Assembly: GCF_020026305.1 (NCBI RefSeq)
Contig: NZ_CP075691.1
Span: forward strand, 8,673,415 to 8,737,414
Source of the DNA: Streptomyces sp. 135
Lineage (GTDB): Bacteria; Actinomycetota; Actinomycetes; Streptomycetales; Streptomycetaceae
Direction: 5' to 3'
DNA: 64,000 nucleotides
Shown here in pieces: positions 52,000 through 60,530 of the stretch. Within the stretch, counting starts at the first letter, position 1. Each line of letters starts with the position of its first letter. Under the pieces are notes generated by a model. It was not told the DNA's origin. It made no database searches and saw only the letters and a list, made by a program, of their open reading frames with translations. The position numbers and the translations under genes were made by a program.

Positions 52000-53169
52000 T
52001 CAGCGGGGCGCGCCGCAGTATTCGGCCTCGGTGATCCGCTGCATGGACGTCGCGTCCCAGTCCCCGTTGTAGTTGAAGGCGAGCTGGTGCCGTCCGTCCT
52101 CGGTGGTCACGGCCATGGAGAGCCAGCCGACCATGCCTCCGCCGTGGCCCCAGAGCGTCGTGCCGCAGCTCGTCTCGATGCGGGTGAGGCCCAGTCCATA
52201 GGAGATGTCGCTTGGTTCAGGCGTGACAGCGGTGGTCTTCATCGCCTTGAGCTGCTTCGGCGGCAGGAGCTTGCCCCCCAGCAGGGCACGGTAGAAGCGG
52301 TTCAGGTCACCCGCGGTGGAGATGATGTCGCCGTCGGCCCAGCCCTGCGACCCGTTCATCTCGGTGATGTCGTCGATCCGTTCGGGCTTCGCCTCGAACA
52401 GCTTGGAGTAGCCGCGGCTGCTGGGGCGGGGCAGGTGGATGCTGTTGCCGGGGTTGGACGTGTCCTTCAGCCCCAGCGGCTTGATGATGCGGTCGCGGAC
52501 TTCGTCCTCGTACGTCCTTCCGCCGGCCTTCTCGATGATCAGCCCGGCCAGGACGTAGTTGGTGTTGGAGTACGCCTGCCTGGCGCCGGGTTCGAAAAGC
52601 GGCTTGTGGGAGAGCGCCACCTTCACGTGCTTCCCGGGCGACAGAGTGTCGTAACGGTGTTTGAGGTAGCCCTCCTTCAGGTACGTCTTGCCGTACTTTT
52701 CATCGGCCAGGTAGTCGAACAGACCGCTGGTGTGGTTGAGGAGCTGCCGGACGGTGATGGCGCGGCCGTCGTTGCCGTTGCCCCGTATCAGGCCCGGCAG
52801 GTGGTCATCCACCTTGTCGTCGAGGCTGAGTTTCCTCTCCGCCTCCATCTGGAGCAGGACGGTCGCCACGAACGTCTTGGTAATGCTGCCGACGCGGAAC
52901 TTGTCGTCCTTGCCGCGCGGCGCACCCGACTTCAGGTCGCCCACGCCGGACGCAGACTTCCAGACGCCACGGGCGTCACGCGCCTGAGCCGTGATGCCGG
53001 GGATGCCTGCCCGTACGGCCGCGTCCATGGCACGCTGCGTCGCCCGGTGACCGGACCCCGCGGGAGGTGTGTCCGTCGCTGCCTGGGCGGGCGTCACGAA
53101 AGCCGCGGCCGCCATCGCCGCCGCCGCGATGCCCACCACGCCGACCCTCGTGTTCTTGCTCAACGCCAT
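52000..53169 (-). CDS. Secreted serine hydrolase (class C beta-lactamase/DD-peptidase fold)
   Basis: The protein is 389 residues. A signal peptide (VGVVGIAAAAMAAAAFVTPA) precedes the domain. Catalytic elements are Ser-x-x-Lys in VGSITKTFVATVLL, Tyr-Ser-Asn in AYSNTNYVLAGLII, and His-Gly-Gly in LWGHGGGMVGW. This is the D-alanyl-D-alanine carboxypeptidase/esterase family common in Streptomyces. ATG 53169 follows GAGGAG. It likely acts outside the cell on peptidoglycan, D-amino peptides or esters. Confidence 0.92.
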   Translation of the reverse strand: MALSKNTRVGVVGIAAAAMAAAAFVTPAQAATDTPPAGSGHRATQRAMDAAVRAGIPGITAQARDARGVWKSASGVGDLKSGAPRGKDDKFRVGSITKTFVATVLLQMEAERKLSLDDKVDDHLPGLIRGNGNDGRAITVRQLLNHTSGLFDYLADEKYGKTYLKEGYLKHRYDTLSPGKHVKVALSHKPLFEPGARQAYSNTNYVLAGLIIEKAGGRTYEDEVRDRIIKPLGLKDTSNPGNSIHLPRPSSRGYSKLFEAKPERIDDITEMNGSQGWADGDIISTAGDLNRFYRALLGGKLLPPKQLKAMKTTAVTPEPSDISYGLGLTRIETSCGTTLWGHGGGMVGWLSMAVTTEDGRHQLAFNYNGDWDATSMQRITEAEYCGAPR

Positions 53170-53383
53170 TCCGTGCTCCTCGCAGTCGTCAGCATCGCAT
53201 CAAGCCGTACTCGTCGCGGGTCCCTGGCAGCCGGGGGGAGGATCACTGACCGCGTTGCGCGAGGGCCGCTTGTGTAGCAAGACCACAGACCACGCCCAAG
53301 AGGTTGAGGGGATCCGGCGAAAGATCGCGACGATCAGCCGGACCGGTGGCCCTCCATGGCGCTCAGCCAGGCAGGATCGTCTG

Positions 53384-54055
53384 GTGCACCATGCCTACGA
53401 CGCTGAACTGCTCGCCCTGGTCCGCCGCTACGTGAAGCTCGGCGGCAGTCTGCTGCGCCTGGAAGGGCGCGAGTACGACCAATTCGCGCGGCATCTCGCC
53501 GAGGACGTCGCGTACATCGCCACCCACCAGCTCGTCCTTCTCCTGGATGGCGGGAGTCCAGGACCGCCGCCTGGCTCATCGCCGTTTCCCGCCGGACCGG
53601 GTTCCGCGAGCACCTCGGGGAGCTTCTGCCGGCGAGTGAGGTGTGCTGCGCGGGCTTGGCGTACTGCGTGCCTCTGGCCGTCTTCGGCACACCGGGGGGA
53701 CGCCGACCGGGTTGACCGCCTGTCTCGAGCGGGCCCTGCGCCGCCCGACCTCGCCTTCGGGGAGCACGAGCACTGCGCTGCGTACCGGGGTTTCGTCGCG
53801 GGACCATCCTCGCGGGCGCGGGGATGGTCTTTTCCCCCGCGACCCCGACAGTGGATCCTCAGCGGAGACGACCTCTACCTGATCGGCGAGACGTGGGGCA
53901 CCGAGAAGACCGATGCCTACCAGCTCATCCTCCTCGGCCACGGAATCCCTCTGCTCGAAGCAGACCGAAGCAGACCGAAGCAGGTCCGTGAAGAGCTGCG
54001 GGATTTCGGCGAGTACCGAGCCCACGGAGGTCGAGGGCAGGCCGGGGCGCCATGA
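53384..54055 (+). pseudogene. DUF6000 family gene, multiply frameshifted
   Basis: From GTG 53384 the frame encodes HHAYDAELLALVRRYVKLGG and REYDQFARHLAEDVAYIATH. After a missing base near 53546 it continues WRESRTAAWLIAVSRRTGFR, HLGELLPASEVCCAGLAYCV and PLAVFGTP. A G-run near 53695 then shifts it again, and LTACLERALRRP and DLAFGEHEHCAA follow in further frames. The order matches DUF6000 proteins of Streptomyces. The last open part, to TGA at 54053-54055, contains LYLIGETWGTEKTDAYQLIL, which I do not recognise. Confidence 0.65.
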
Positions 54056-54417
54056 CGATTCAGCCGATCGAGACCCGATACAAGAGCCACCGCTTCCGCT
54101 CCCACCCCGAGGCACGCCGGGCAGTCGTGGAGCGCCTGGACGTCCCCTGGGACTACGGGTCCCAGGGAGACCTCGTCGACGGCACGCCGTACCTGCCCGA
54201 CTTCCTCGTCCGGCCGGACACCGAGACGGCGTTCTGGCTGGAGATCAAGGGCACCTTTCCGAGCCCCGAGGCGCAGTGTGCGGTATCCGCCCCGGGTGGC
54301 TCAGAGGGGGCGACGTGTCTGCCTGAGGGAGAGAAGAAGTCCCGCCCGACCGGACTCGTCATCCGGTCGAGAGACGCCACACGTGCAGCGGGACTGCCCG
54401 CACTCCCCGGAGCATGA
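54052..54417 (+). CDS. Small PD-(D/E)xK-like nuclease-fold protein
   Basis: The 121-residue protein resembles the TnsA/phage-type short nucleases: IETRYKSHRFRSHPEARRAV, then LVDGTPYLPDFLV with the Asp and FWLEIKGTF with the Glu-x-Lys pair. The part between the RSxxEAR helix and the strands is shorter than in the family, and the tail (EEGATCLPEGEKKSRP region) is not conserved, so it may be an internally deleted copy. ATG 54052 overlaps the preceding frame's stop (ATGA); no good ribosome site is present. Nearby genes are decayed. Confidence 0.5.
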   Translation: MTIQPIETRYKSHRFRSHPEARRAVVERLDVPWDYGSQGDLVDGTPYLPDFLVRPDTETAFWLEIKGTFPSPEAQCAVSAPGGSEGATCLPEGEKKSRPTGLVIRSRDATRAAGLPALPGA

Positions 54418-54924
54418 GCAAGTCCGGGGACGAAGAGCCGGTCAGCGCGGAACGGGCAGAGCCGTGCCAGCACCGGGCGGAATCAAAGAATCCCGTATCG
54501 CTGCCAGTTCCGGAGCGTATTTTTGGCACCGTCCGGTCGACATTCGGATGACCCCGCGCCAACTGGTGCGGCTCTTTGGCGTGCGCAAAATCGCCACCCT
54601 GTGGCTCCGTTTGAGGGCGAAGAGCTGGAGGGGCGACTGTTCGGGGCGCGCTTCCGAGACAGACAGTCGCCGCCGACCTGCGGCGGCCCCGGAGAAGCCG
54701 GCCGAGCCTGGTCGGCTCACCCCCGTCCGGGTTTGCCGTGGGTTCCGGCACCTCCGCCTGCATCTCGCCTGCCCGGCTCGTGCACCCAGCGAAACGGAAC
54801 GGTGCCTCTCCAGACAACCGGAGAGGCACCGCCGCGCTGCTATAAAGACGCCAGGGCTGGCCAGGAGCCGTCAAACCGGCTTCTAGGCAAGAGGCCCTGC
54901 CTTCATGCGCGTACAGCGGGAAGA
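54418..54924. other. Gene-poor stretch with a perfect 12-bp hairpin
   Basis: No frame here is protein-like. CGGTGCCTCTCC (54800-54811) and GGAGAGGCACCG (54820-54831) form a perfect stem with an 8-base loop, without a U-tract. It could terminate transcription from either side or be an element end. Confidence 0.5.
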
Positions 54925-55672
54925 TCACCCGGCCAGGAGCCCTGTTCGACCTGCCCCCCCCGTGAGTTCGACGACGGCCTCTGGGCCGTCGAGGCCGGCC
55001 AAGTGCGCGGGGAGTTCGCTGCGTTCGGCTTCGGTGAGGGCGACGGCGCGGGCGCGGGTGAGGGCATCGACCGCGGCGGTGGTGTCGTCGTCGCGGATGG
55101 CGAGTTCGGCGCGGTAGGCCAACGCCTCGACCAGTTCGGCGGCCGGTGCGCAATCCTGCTCCCGGGCCAGTGTGGCGTCCAGGGCCTTCGCCGCCTGCTG
55201 ATTGTCGCCCTTGGAGTCGCCGAGCACGACGGCGTTCTCCAGCGCCCTGGCCAGCTTGCCGACCGCGGGCGCACCGGTGCCGCCAGTACCGGGGACAGGA
55301 AGATCCGGGTCCAGCTCCCGCCGGGGTCGATGACCGTGAACCCGGACTGGTTGTCGGCGTTCTTGCGTTTCCGCGGGCGGGTCATCCGCGGGATCCCGGA
55401 GACCAGGAGCTTGCCGTGGACCGCGCGCATGCCCGCGGCGAACGCCTCGAAGAGCTGCTGTGGGTCGGGCACGATGACCACACAACTGCCATAGGAGTCG
55501 CTTGAAGTCCGGCATGCCGAAGAACTGCAGCTGGAGGTCTTCTCGATGCACGCCCACGCACGGGTTCGGGCGGACCTGGTAGTAGGGCCAGGTGAAGCCG
55601 AGCATGGTCGAACTCGACGATCTCGTCGATGGATCTGCACGGAAGCAGCGGGACGGTTATCTCGCGGGCCAC
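54925..55672 (-). pseudogene. VOC/bleomycin-resistance-like protein, multiply frameshifted
   Basis: The protein can be pieced together from three minus-strand frames. GTG 55672 gives VAREITVPLLPCRSIDEIVE. A second frame gives MLGFTWPYYQVRPNPCVGVH then REDLQLQFFGMPDFKR. A third gives DSYGSCVVIVPDPQQLFEAF then AAGMRAVHGKLLVSGIPRMT and FTVIDPGGSWTRIF. Back in the second frame comes a helical tail (VGKLARALENAVVLGDSKGD to ELPAHLAGLDGPEAVVEL). The first half is the glyoxalase/bleomycin-resistance fold. Three shifts make a functional product very unlikely. Confidence 0.75.
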
Positions 55673-55862
55673 GACATTGCTCCGTCTCGAAGGGAAGGTT
55701 CCGCCGATGCTCGCGGCTGTTACTCGGCCGGCTGCGCGGGGCGGAGGGTAGGGGAGCCAGCTTCGTCGGCTGAGCACCGGTATCGGCGGTCGCCGGCCAC
55801 AGCGAGATGACCTCGCCCCCGGGCTCCAGGCGTCCAGCTCCGTGTTCGCGGGCAGGTGTGCG

Positions 55863-56254
55863 GTGACCGCCTGCGCCCACTGTGGGACGCGGTTCACCGA
55901 CGAACGCTGGGAGGCCGCCGAGAAGACGGACTGGGGAGTCCCCGTCGACACCCACCGCAGCTGTGCGACGGCTGCAAGCACCAGGCTGTCGCCGCCACCC
56001 AGGAGACCAACGGCCAGGAGCCGCACCCCGACTGGGCGAAGGAGTACCGCGACTTCCTGCGCTACCCCCGTCGTCCACGGTGCACCAAGTGCAAAGCGGC
56101 GTTCACCGACGAACGGTGGCAGGCGGTGGAGCGCACCGGCTGGAACGCCCTCCCTCAGGCACGGCGACCGCCCCTGTGGGTGCCCCTATGTCTTTGGTCA
56201 AGCTGTTTGGGCCTCCCGTCGCCCATGGCGGTGTCAGCGCGGTGCGATAGTTGA
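55863..56254 (+). pseudogene. Zinc-ribbon-like protein, frameshifted
   Basis: GTG 55863 opens with TACAHCGTRFTDERWEAAEK, and after a lost base near 55960 continues PQLCDGCKHQAVAATQETNG, WAKEYRDFLRYPRRPRCTKC and KAAFTDERWQAVERTGWNAL. Three CxxC pairs and a repeated FTDERW unit suggest a duplicated zinc-binding module. I do not know the family's function. The stretch 55673-55862 upstream holds nothing clear. Confidence 0.6.
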
Positions 56255-56297
56255 CGCCGTCGCAGGTGAATAGGGTTGCTAGCCGCAGGGGGTATGA

Positions 56298-56609
56298 GTG
56301 GAACGGATCACTGAGGACCAGGTCGCACGGCTGGCCAGCTTCGTATGGGCACGCATCCCCGAAACCGCTCCGCTTCAAGGCGAAGCCCGCCGTACGGCCG
56401 CAGCCCTGCGCCTGGCCGCGAACCAGCAGATCGCGGCGGTGATCTTCCACCGAAACTCTCCAGCCGAGCACTCAGGGGAGACAGAGCTGCATGCAACCGC
56501 CTCGTGGAACCTGCTGGTGGCCTTGGCTGGAATCTGGCACGACCATCCAGACTTCCCCGCTGACGCGGCCGTAGAGACTTTCGATTTCGACTGCGAGTCG
56601 CCCCTCTGA
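56298..56609 (+). CDS. Small hypothetical protein
   Basis: The 103-residue protein starts at GTG 56298 (MERITEDQVARLASFVWARI), with GGGGG about 8 bases upstream. It is helical (TAAALRLAANQQIAAVIF, TASWNLLVALAGIWHDHPDF) and acidic at the C-terminus. Reading-frame composition is typical of this genome and the frame is intact, unlike its neighbours. I do not recognise the family. It ends 30 bases before the IS630 transposase stop. Confidence 0.65.
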   Translation: MERITEDQVARLASFVWARIPETAPLQGEARRTAAALRLAANQQIAAVIFHRNSPAEHSGETELHATASWNLLVALAGIWHDHPDFPADAAVETFDFDCESPL

Positions 56610-57385
56610 CGTCCATGCAGTGCGACTCGTGAGCGATCTCATGCCACTGCGGTAGGCCGGGACTCGTAGAAGGTTCCGTCGCGGAGCATGGCGAACAGGA
56701 CGTCGGCTCGTCGTCTGGCGAGGCAGAGCAAGGCCTGGGTGTGGTGCTTTCCCTGGGCGATCTGGTCGCTGGCGAGGTTGGCGAGTTCACGCTTCTTGAG
56801 TGAGGACCACAGCAGTTCCACCGGGTTGAGCTCGGGTGCGTAGGCGGTTAATCGTTCCAGGGTGAGCCAGTCCTGTCCGGCGACCCAGGCCCGCATCGGC
56901 CGACTCCAGTGGGCGGACACTCCGTCCCAGACCAGGACCACCCTCTCGCCGCGGTAGAACACCTTCATCTGCTCCAGGACCTCGATGAGTCCGGCGGTGT
57001 CGTAGCCGCCGGGCTTGAGGTGGAAGCACAGGCGGGCCCCGCGATCAGGGTCGGTGGAGTGGTAGCCCAAGGCCCCGGCCATCGACGCGCGCTTCCAGTT
57101 CAGTCGGTGCCGCAGGAGCGGAGTTTGCCCTCGGGGCGAGTAGGAGAGGCAGATCTGAGGGAGCAGGGAGACGCCTGATTCGTCGAGGAAGACGATCCAG
57201 GCACATGTGTTCACGGCCCCTTCTTGATACGCGGCCACTCGTGCGCGATCCAGCGGGCGATCTCCGACTCGTCCCGCTCGACCGCCCGCCGCTCGGGCCG
57301 TTGCAGGCTCCATCCGAGCCGGCCGGTCAGCATCCGCCACACCGACGCCCTCGACAACACCACCCCCGTCGCCCGGGTGACGACC

Positions 57386-58110
57386 TGTGGGGCACGTATT
57401 TCCCCAGGCTTCGGGATCTGAGCGTCACATAATTCCCCACCTCGGCGGTCACGAGTCCCCATGGGGACGCCGACCGTGGGCCCCCAAGCCTGAGCAGAAA
57501 TCGGGTAGATGCGGCAGGGATACTGCCGTCATGGCCGTTACTCAGCAGCTCGCCCGCATCCCCGAGGGGTACCTCGCCGCCTGCCGTCAGTCCGCCGCCG
57601 CGTCACCGGACGGCGATCCCCACTGGGATCCACCGGCGTACGACGTGCTGGACCTGGACTGGGCACCGGCTCTGCTGAAACGTGTCGGCGAGGTGGCCGG
57701 ACTCAAAGGGTCCCATCTCGATGCTTTGCGCCGGGCCACCGACGGCGACACGGCTCTGGACCTCGGTTTCCTCGACACTCACCCGCACGTCATAGCCCCC
57801 TTCGGGGGCGCCCCCACCAGCCTGGACGTCTCTCAAGTGGAGTGCGTCTCCGAGCTGCTTGGCCAGATCGACATGCCCATCCTTCTCGCCGCCCTGCCGA
57901 CCGACGAGCGTGACGCCGCATCCTTGATCGACCAGGTGGGCTCCATCGCCGGAGGTTTGAGGGCGTACCTGCTGGTGCACTTCAACGCCTTGCGCGACTT
58001 CTACCTCGACGCCGCCAAGCGACACCTGCACGTCGTGATCTGGTGGGACTGACTCGCGACCCACCAGGCGTCCCCACCACCAGCACCTGGGGAATTACGT
58101 GATCGTCCAC
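57386..58110 (+). mobile_element. Non-autonomous element carrying a DUF1877 gene
   Basis: The 6-bp sequence ACGACC occurs directly on both sides (57380-57385 and 58111-58116). Removing the segment and one copy restores the IS630 reading frame (GAVV then TRATG). The ends are imperfect inverted repeats sharing CACGTATTTCCCCAGG (left, 57393-57408) and CACGTAATTCCCCAGG (right, inverted, 58086-58101). A third similar motif, CACATAATTCCCC, lies at about 57425. It carries no transposase, only one gene. Confidence 0.78.
57531..58052 (+). CDS. DUF1877 family protein
   Basis: The 173-residue protein matches DUF1877 (YfbM-like): WDPPAYDVLDLDWAPALLKR, LDALRRATDGDTALDLGFLD, GGAPTSLDVSQVECVSELLG and LRAYLLVHFNALRDFYLDAA then KRHLHVVIWWD. 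ATG 57531 has AGGGA upstream. DUF1877 genes are often found near polymorphic-toxin immunity loci, but the function is unknown. It lies wholly inside the element interrupting the IS630 gene. Confidence 0.82.
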   Translation: MAVTQQLARIPEGYLAACRQSAAASPDGDPHWDPPAYDVLDLDWAPALLKRVGEVAGLKGSHLDALRRATDGDTALDLGFLDTHPHVIAPFGGAPTSLDVSQVECVSELLGQIDMPILLAALPTDERDAASLIDQVGSIAGGLRAYLLVHFNALRDFYLDAAKRHLHVVIWWD

Positions 58111-58542
58111 ACGACCGCGCCGACTCGTTCCAGGGTCCACAGGTCGGCCTCGAAACCATGAGCCTGGGCGCCTTGCTCCAACGCGGCCCGGACCAGCTCG
58201 ACCTGGGTGTCGCCCAGCTTGGGCGGGTGTCCGGTGGCTGCCCGTCGCCGCAGAGCCGAAGCACCGCATTGCTCCCACACCCGCCGCCAACGCCGCACAC
58301 TCTCGGCACACACCCCCACCGCCCTCGCGATCTCCGCATTCGAGACGCCGCCCTCGAACAACTCGACTGCCCGAACACGACGCGCCTCCGCCAACTGAGG
58401 CCGCGGCAAAGGAGGAAGGGAAGAGCCGGCAACCGAAGAGGAAGGTTGATGAGTCACCCCGCCAGCCACACGCCCACCGAACTTACGAAAGGATCAATAG
58501 TGGGATGCCGGGCGCGGCGACGGTCCGCCGTGCCCGGCCGGT

Positions 58543-59580
58543 TCACCTGGGGGTGATGGCGATGCCCTCGGGCTGGTGACCGGTGCGCAGCGTCGTCCTT
58601 ACCGTCGCCAGCTCCGGGTCGACGACCGAGACGGTGTCGGAGTCCTCGTTGGTGACCCAGACCCGCCTGCCGCCCGGACTGACCGCCACGCCCTGCGGTG
58701 TCTTGCCCACGGGCACCCGGGACAGGACGCCGCCGCTCGCGGTGTCGATGACGAGGAGCGCGTCGTCCCCTGAATCCGCGGCGTACAACCGCAGTCCGTC
58801 GGGGCTGACGGCGAGGCCGAGCGGGGCCTTGCCGACCTGCCAGGTGGCTGTCACCGTGCGGGTGGTGGGGTCGATGACGGAAATGCTGCCGGAACCCGTG
58901 TTGGCGACGTAGACCCTGTCGCCCTTCACCGTGGCCGCGATGCCGCTGGGGAAGTCCCCCACGGGAATCTGGGCCACGGGCTCGTGGCCCTTGGACAGGA
59001 CGGTGACGTTGTTGCTGCCGCTGTTGGTGACGTAGGCGGTCCCGTCGGGCAGGGTGGCGATGCTGTGCGGAAGGTCGCCGACCGAAGGTGTCGCGATGGC
59101 CTTCCGGCTGGCCGTGTCGATGACGGAGACGTTTCCGCTGCCCCAGTTCGCTACGAGTACCCACCGCCCGTCGCGGCTCGGAGTGGCCGAGAACGGATAG
59201 GAACCGACCGGCACGGTCGCCACGGGCTTGCGACTGGCGGTCTCGATGAAGGTGACGGAGTCGGACAGGCCGTTCGCCACGTACACATGGGAGCCGTCGG
59301 GGGCCGCGCCGACGCCGGTCGGTCCGCTGCCCACCGTCGTGGTTCCGATGGGTCGCTCCAGGCGGACGTCGAAGGTGGAGACGGTACCCGCTCCACTGTT
59401 GGCCACGTACGCGACGATGCGCATCGGGAAGCCCTTGCCGGAGGCACTCTTCGCCGCCGGTTTCGGTACGGGGGGCGGCACGCTGGGCGCCGCGGCGGAG
59501 GTGCACGCCATGGCGGCGAGCACGAACCCCAGCGCCAGACGGACGCGGAAGCGGCGGTTGCCTGCGAAGGATCTCAGCAT
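58543..59580 (-). CDS. Secreted YVTN beta-propeller repeat protein
   Basis: The protein is 345 residues. A signal peptide with a possible lipobox-like cysteine (LALGFVLAAMACTSAAAP) leads to about seven repeats of some 42 residues with YVAN/YVTN cores: IVAYVANSGAGTVSTFDV, HVYVANGLSDSVTFI, WVLVANWGSGNVSVIDT, TAYVTNSGSNNVTVL, RVYVANTGSGSISVIDP, RLYAADSGDDALLVIDT and RVWVTNEDSDTVSVVDP. Such propellers bind partners or act as surface proteins. ATG 59580 follows GGAGGTAGATCC. The upstream 280 bases (59581-59859) contain no convincing gene. Confidence 0.92.
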   Translation of the reverse strand: MLRSFAGNRRFRVRLALGFVLAAMACTSAAAPSVPPPVPKPAAKSASGKGFPMRIVAYVANSGAGTVSTFDVRLERPIGTTTVGSGPTGVGAAPDGSHVYVANGLSDSVTFIETASRKPVATVPVGSYPFSATPSRDGRWVLVANWGSGNVSVIDTASRKAIATPSVGDLPHSIATLPDGTAYVTNSGSNNVTVLSKGHEPVAQIPVGDFPSGIAATVKGDRVYVANTGSGSISVIDPTTRTVTATWQVGKAPLGLAVSPDGLRLYAADSGDDALLVIDTASGGVLSRVPVGKTPQGVAVSPGGRRVWVTNEDSDTVSVVDPELATVRTTLRTGHQPEGIAITPR

Positions 59581-59859
59581 GGATCTACCTCCGTGGTTGT
59601 GTGAGTCCGGGACGGACGCACACGGTCGCACACGGTCAAACGCCTGGTCCGTGTCCCCTGCACGGCCCGGGCAGTAATTCGACCCTTCGCATGAATATGC
59701 CTGCGGCATACTGCCCAATTCACGTACTTGCGTGTGTCATATGACAGCAGCATCTCTCATCCCCCGCTCGCCGCCGACCGTCGGCCCCTCGCCCGGCCTC
59801 CGTCTCCGTCACTCGCGCCATAAAGAGGATCTCGAAGCGGGCCGGGGTGCCGATCGCCT

Positions 59860-60240
59860 TCATGACGGGTCGCGCTGACAGACCGCGAGGGTCTGGATGA
59901 ACTTGTTCTCCAGCCCCAGCTTGGTCCGCCTGGCCGCGCGCTCGGTCCAGTAGCCCGCCAGCGCCGGATCGTCCTTGGAATAGGTTCCAAGGACCGGCAC
60001 GTGACGGACGATCCTGGTCATCGCGGCGGGTTTGACGTAGGCCGAACCCTCACCGAAGATCCAGCGATTGTCGCTCCCGGGAATCCGCTTGTCCCAGTAC
60101 CGGGCCGCGATCCACTGCCTTCCCTTCCGCCGATGCTGTCTGCTCGCCCACTGCCAGAGCTGGCCGGACACGATCCGATCGACTTCCTTGAAGGCCCTCT
60201 TCGAGCTCCAGGGGCGGTAGTACGCAGTCCAGCCCCGGGA
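59860..60240 (-). pseudogene. Group II intron maturase C-terminal remnant
   Basis: The frame reads TAYYRPWSSKRAFKEVDRIV, then SGQLWQWASRQHRRKGRQWI, DKRIPGSDNRWIFGE and TKLGLENKFIQTL to a stop at 59860. This is the domain X and C-terminal part of bacterial group II intron-encoded reverse transcriptases. Reverse-transcriptase motifs are missing upstream of about 60245, and I found no domain V hairpin downstream, so it is a truncated remnant. Confidence 0.78.
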
Positions 60241-60530
60241 GCGCCATGTGTGTCGAAGGCCGTTGCAGGTCGTTGAGGAGACGAAGTCGGCGGGGGCGGC
60301 GATGTCAAGGCCTCGTCGCGGCGCTCACTCCGGCGTTTTCTCTTGACGCCGAAGTGGACGCCGAAGTGGACGCCGGAGGTGGACGGCTGCGCAAGAGCCG
60401 TGGCCGCGGATCAGGGTGGCACGTGAACTCACCTGAGTCGCTTCTGTCCATTTGACTCCTTTCACCTCCATTGCCATCGTTACGCATCGTGCTCGACCCA
60501 ACTCTTTAAGTGACGGACTGGAGTTTCGGT
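60241..60530. promoter_or_regulatory. Upstream region of the third PKS
   Basis: No gene is seen. A short direct repeat, GACGCCGAAGTG twice and a variant, spans about 60347-60375. The last 90 bases are comparatively AT-rich and should contain the PKS promoter; GGAG at 60520-60523 is the ribosome site. Confidence 0.45.

Larger units (their letters stand above)
56639..58469 (-). mobile_element. IS630-family transposase gene split by another element
   Basis: The N-terminal helix-turn-helix half is at 58117-58469 (LAEARRVRAVELFEGGVSNA, EIARAVGVCAESVRRWRRVW, EADLWTLERVGAVV). The catalytic half is at 56639-57385: VVTRATGVVLSRASVWRMLT, GRLGWSLQRPERRAVERDES, then IVFLDESGVSLLP, VLVWDGVSAHWS and LTAYAPELNPVELLWSSLKK. 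Within the catalytic half a -1 shift at a GGGG run (57217-57220) is needed to join EWPRIKKG to AVNTCAW. Between the halves lies a 725-bp insertion flanked by ACGACC. I could not fix the outer ends of the IS. Confidence 0.85.

Noticed and set aside
59757..59859. Minus-strand start MKAIGTPARFEILFMARVTE as an ArsR-like regulator
   Set aside because: It dissolves into low-complexity sequence after 20 residues and I could not tie it to a family.
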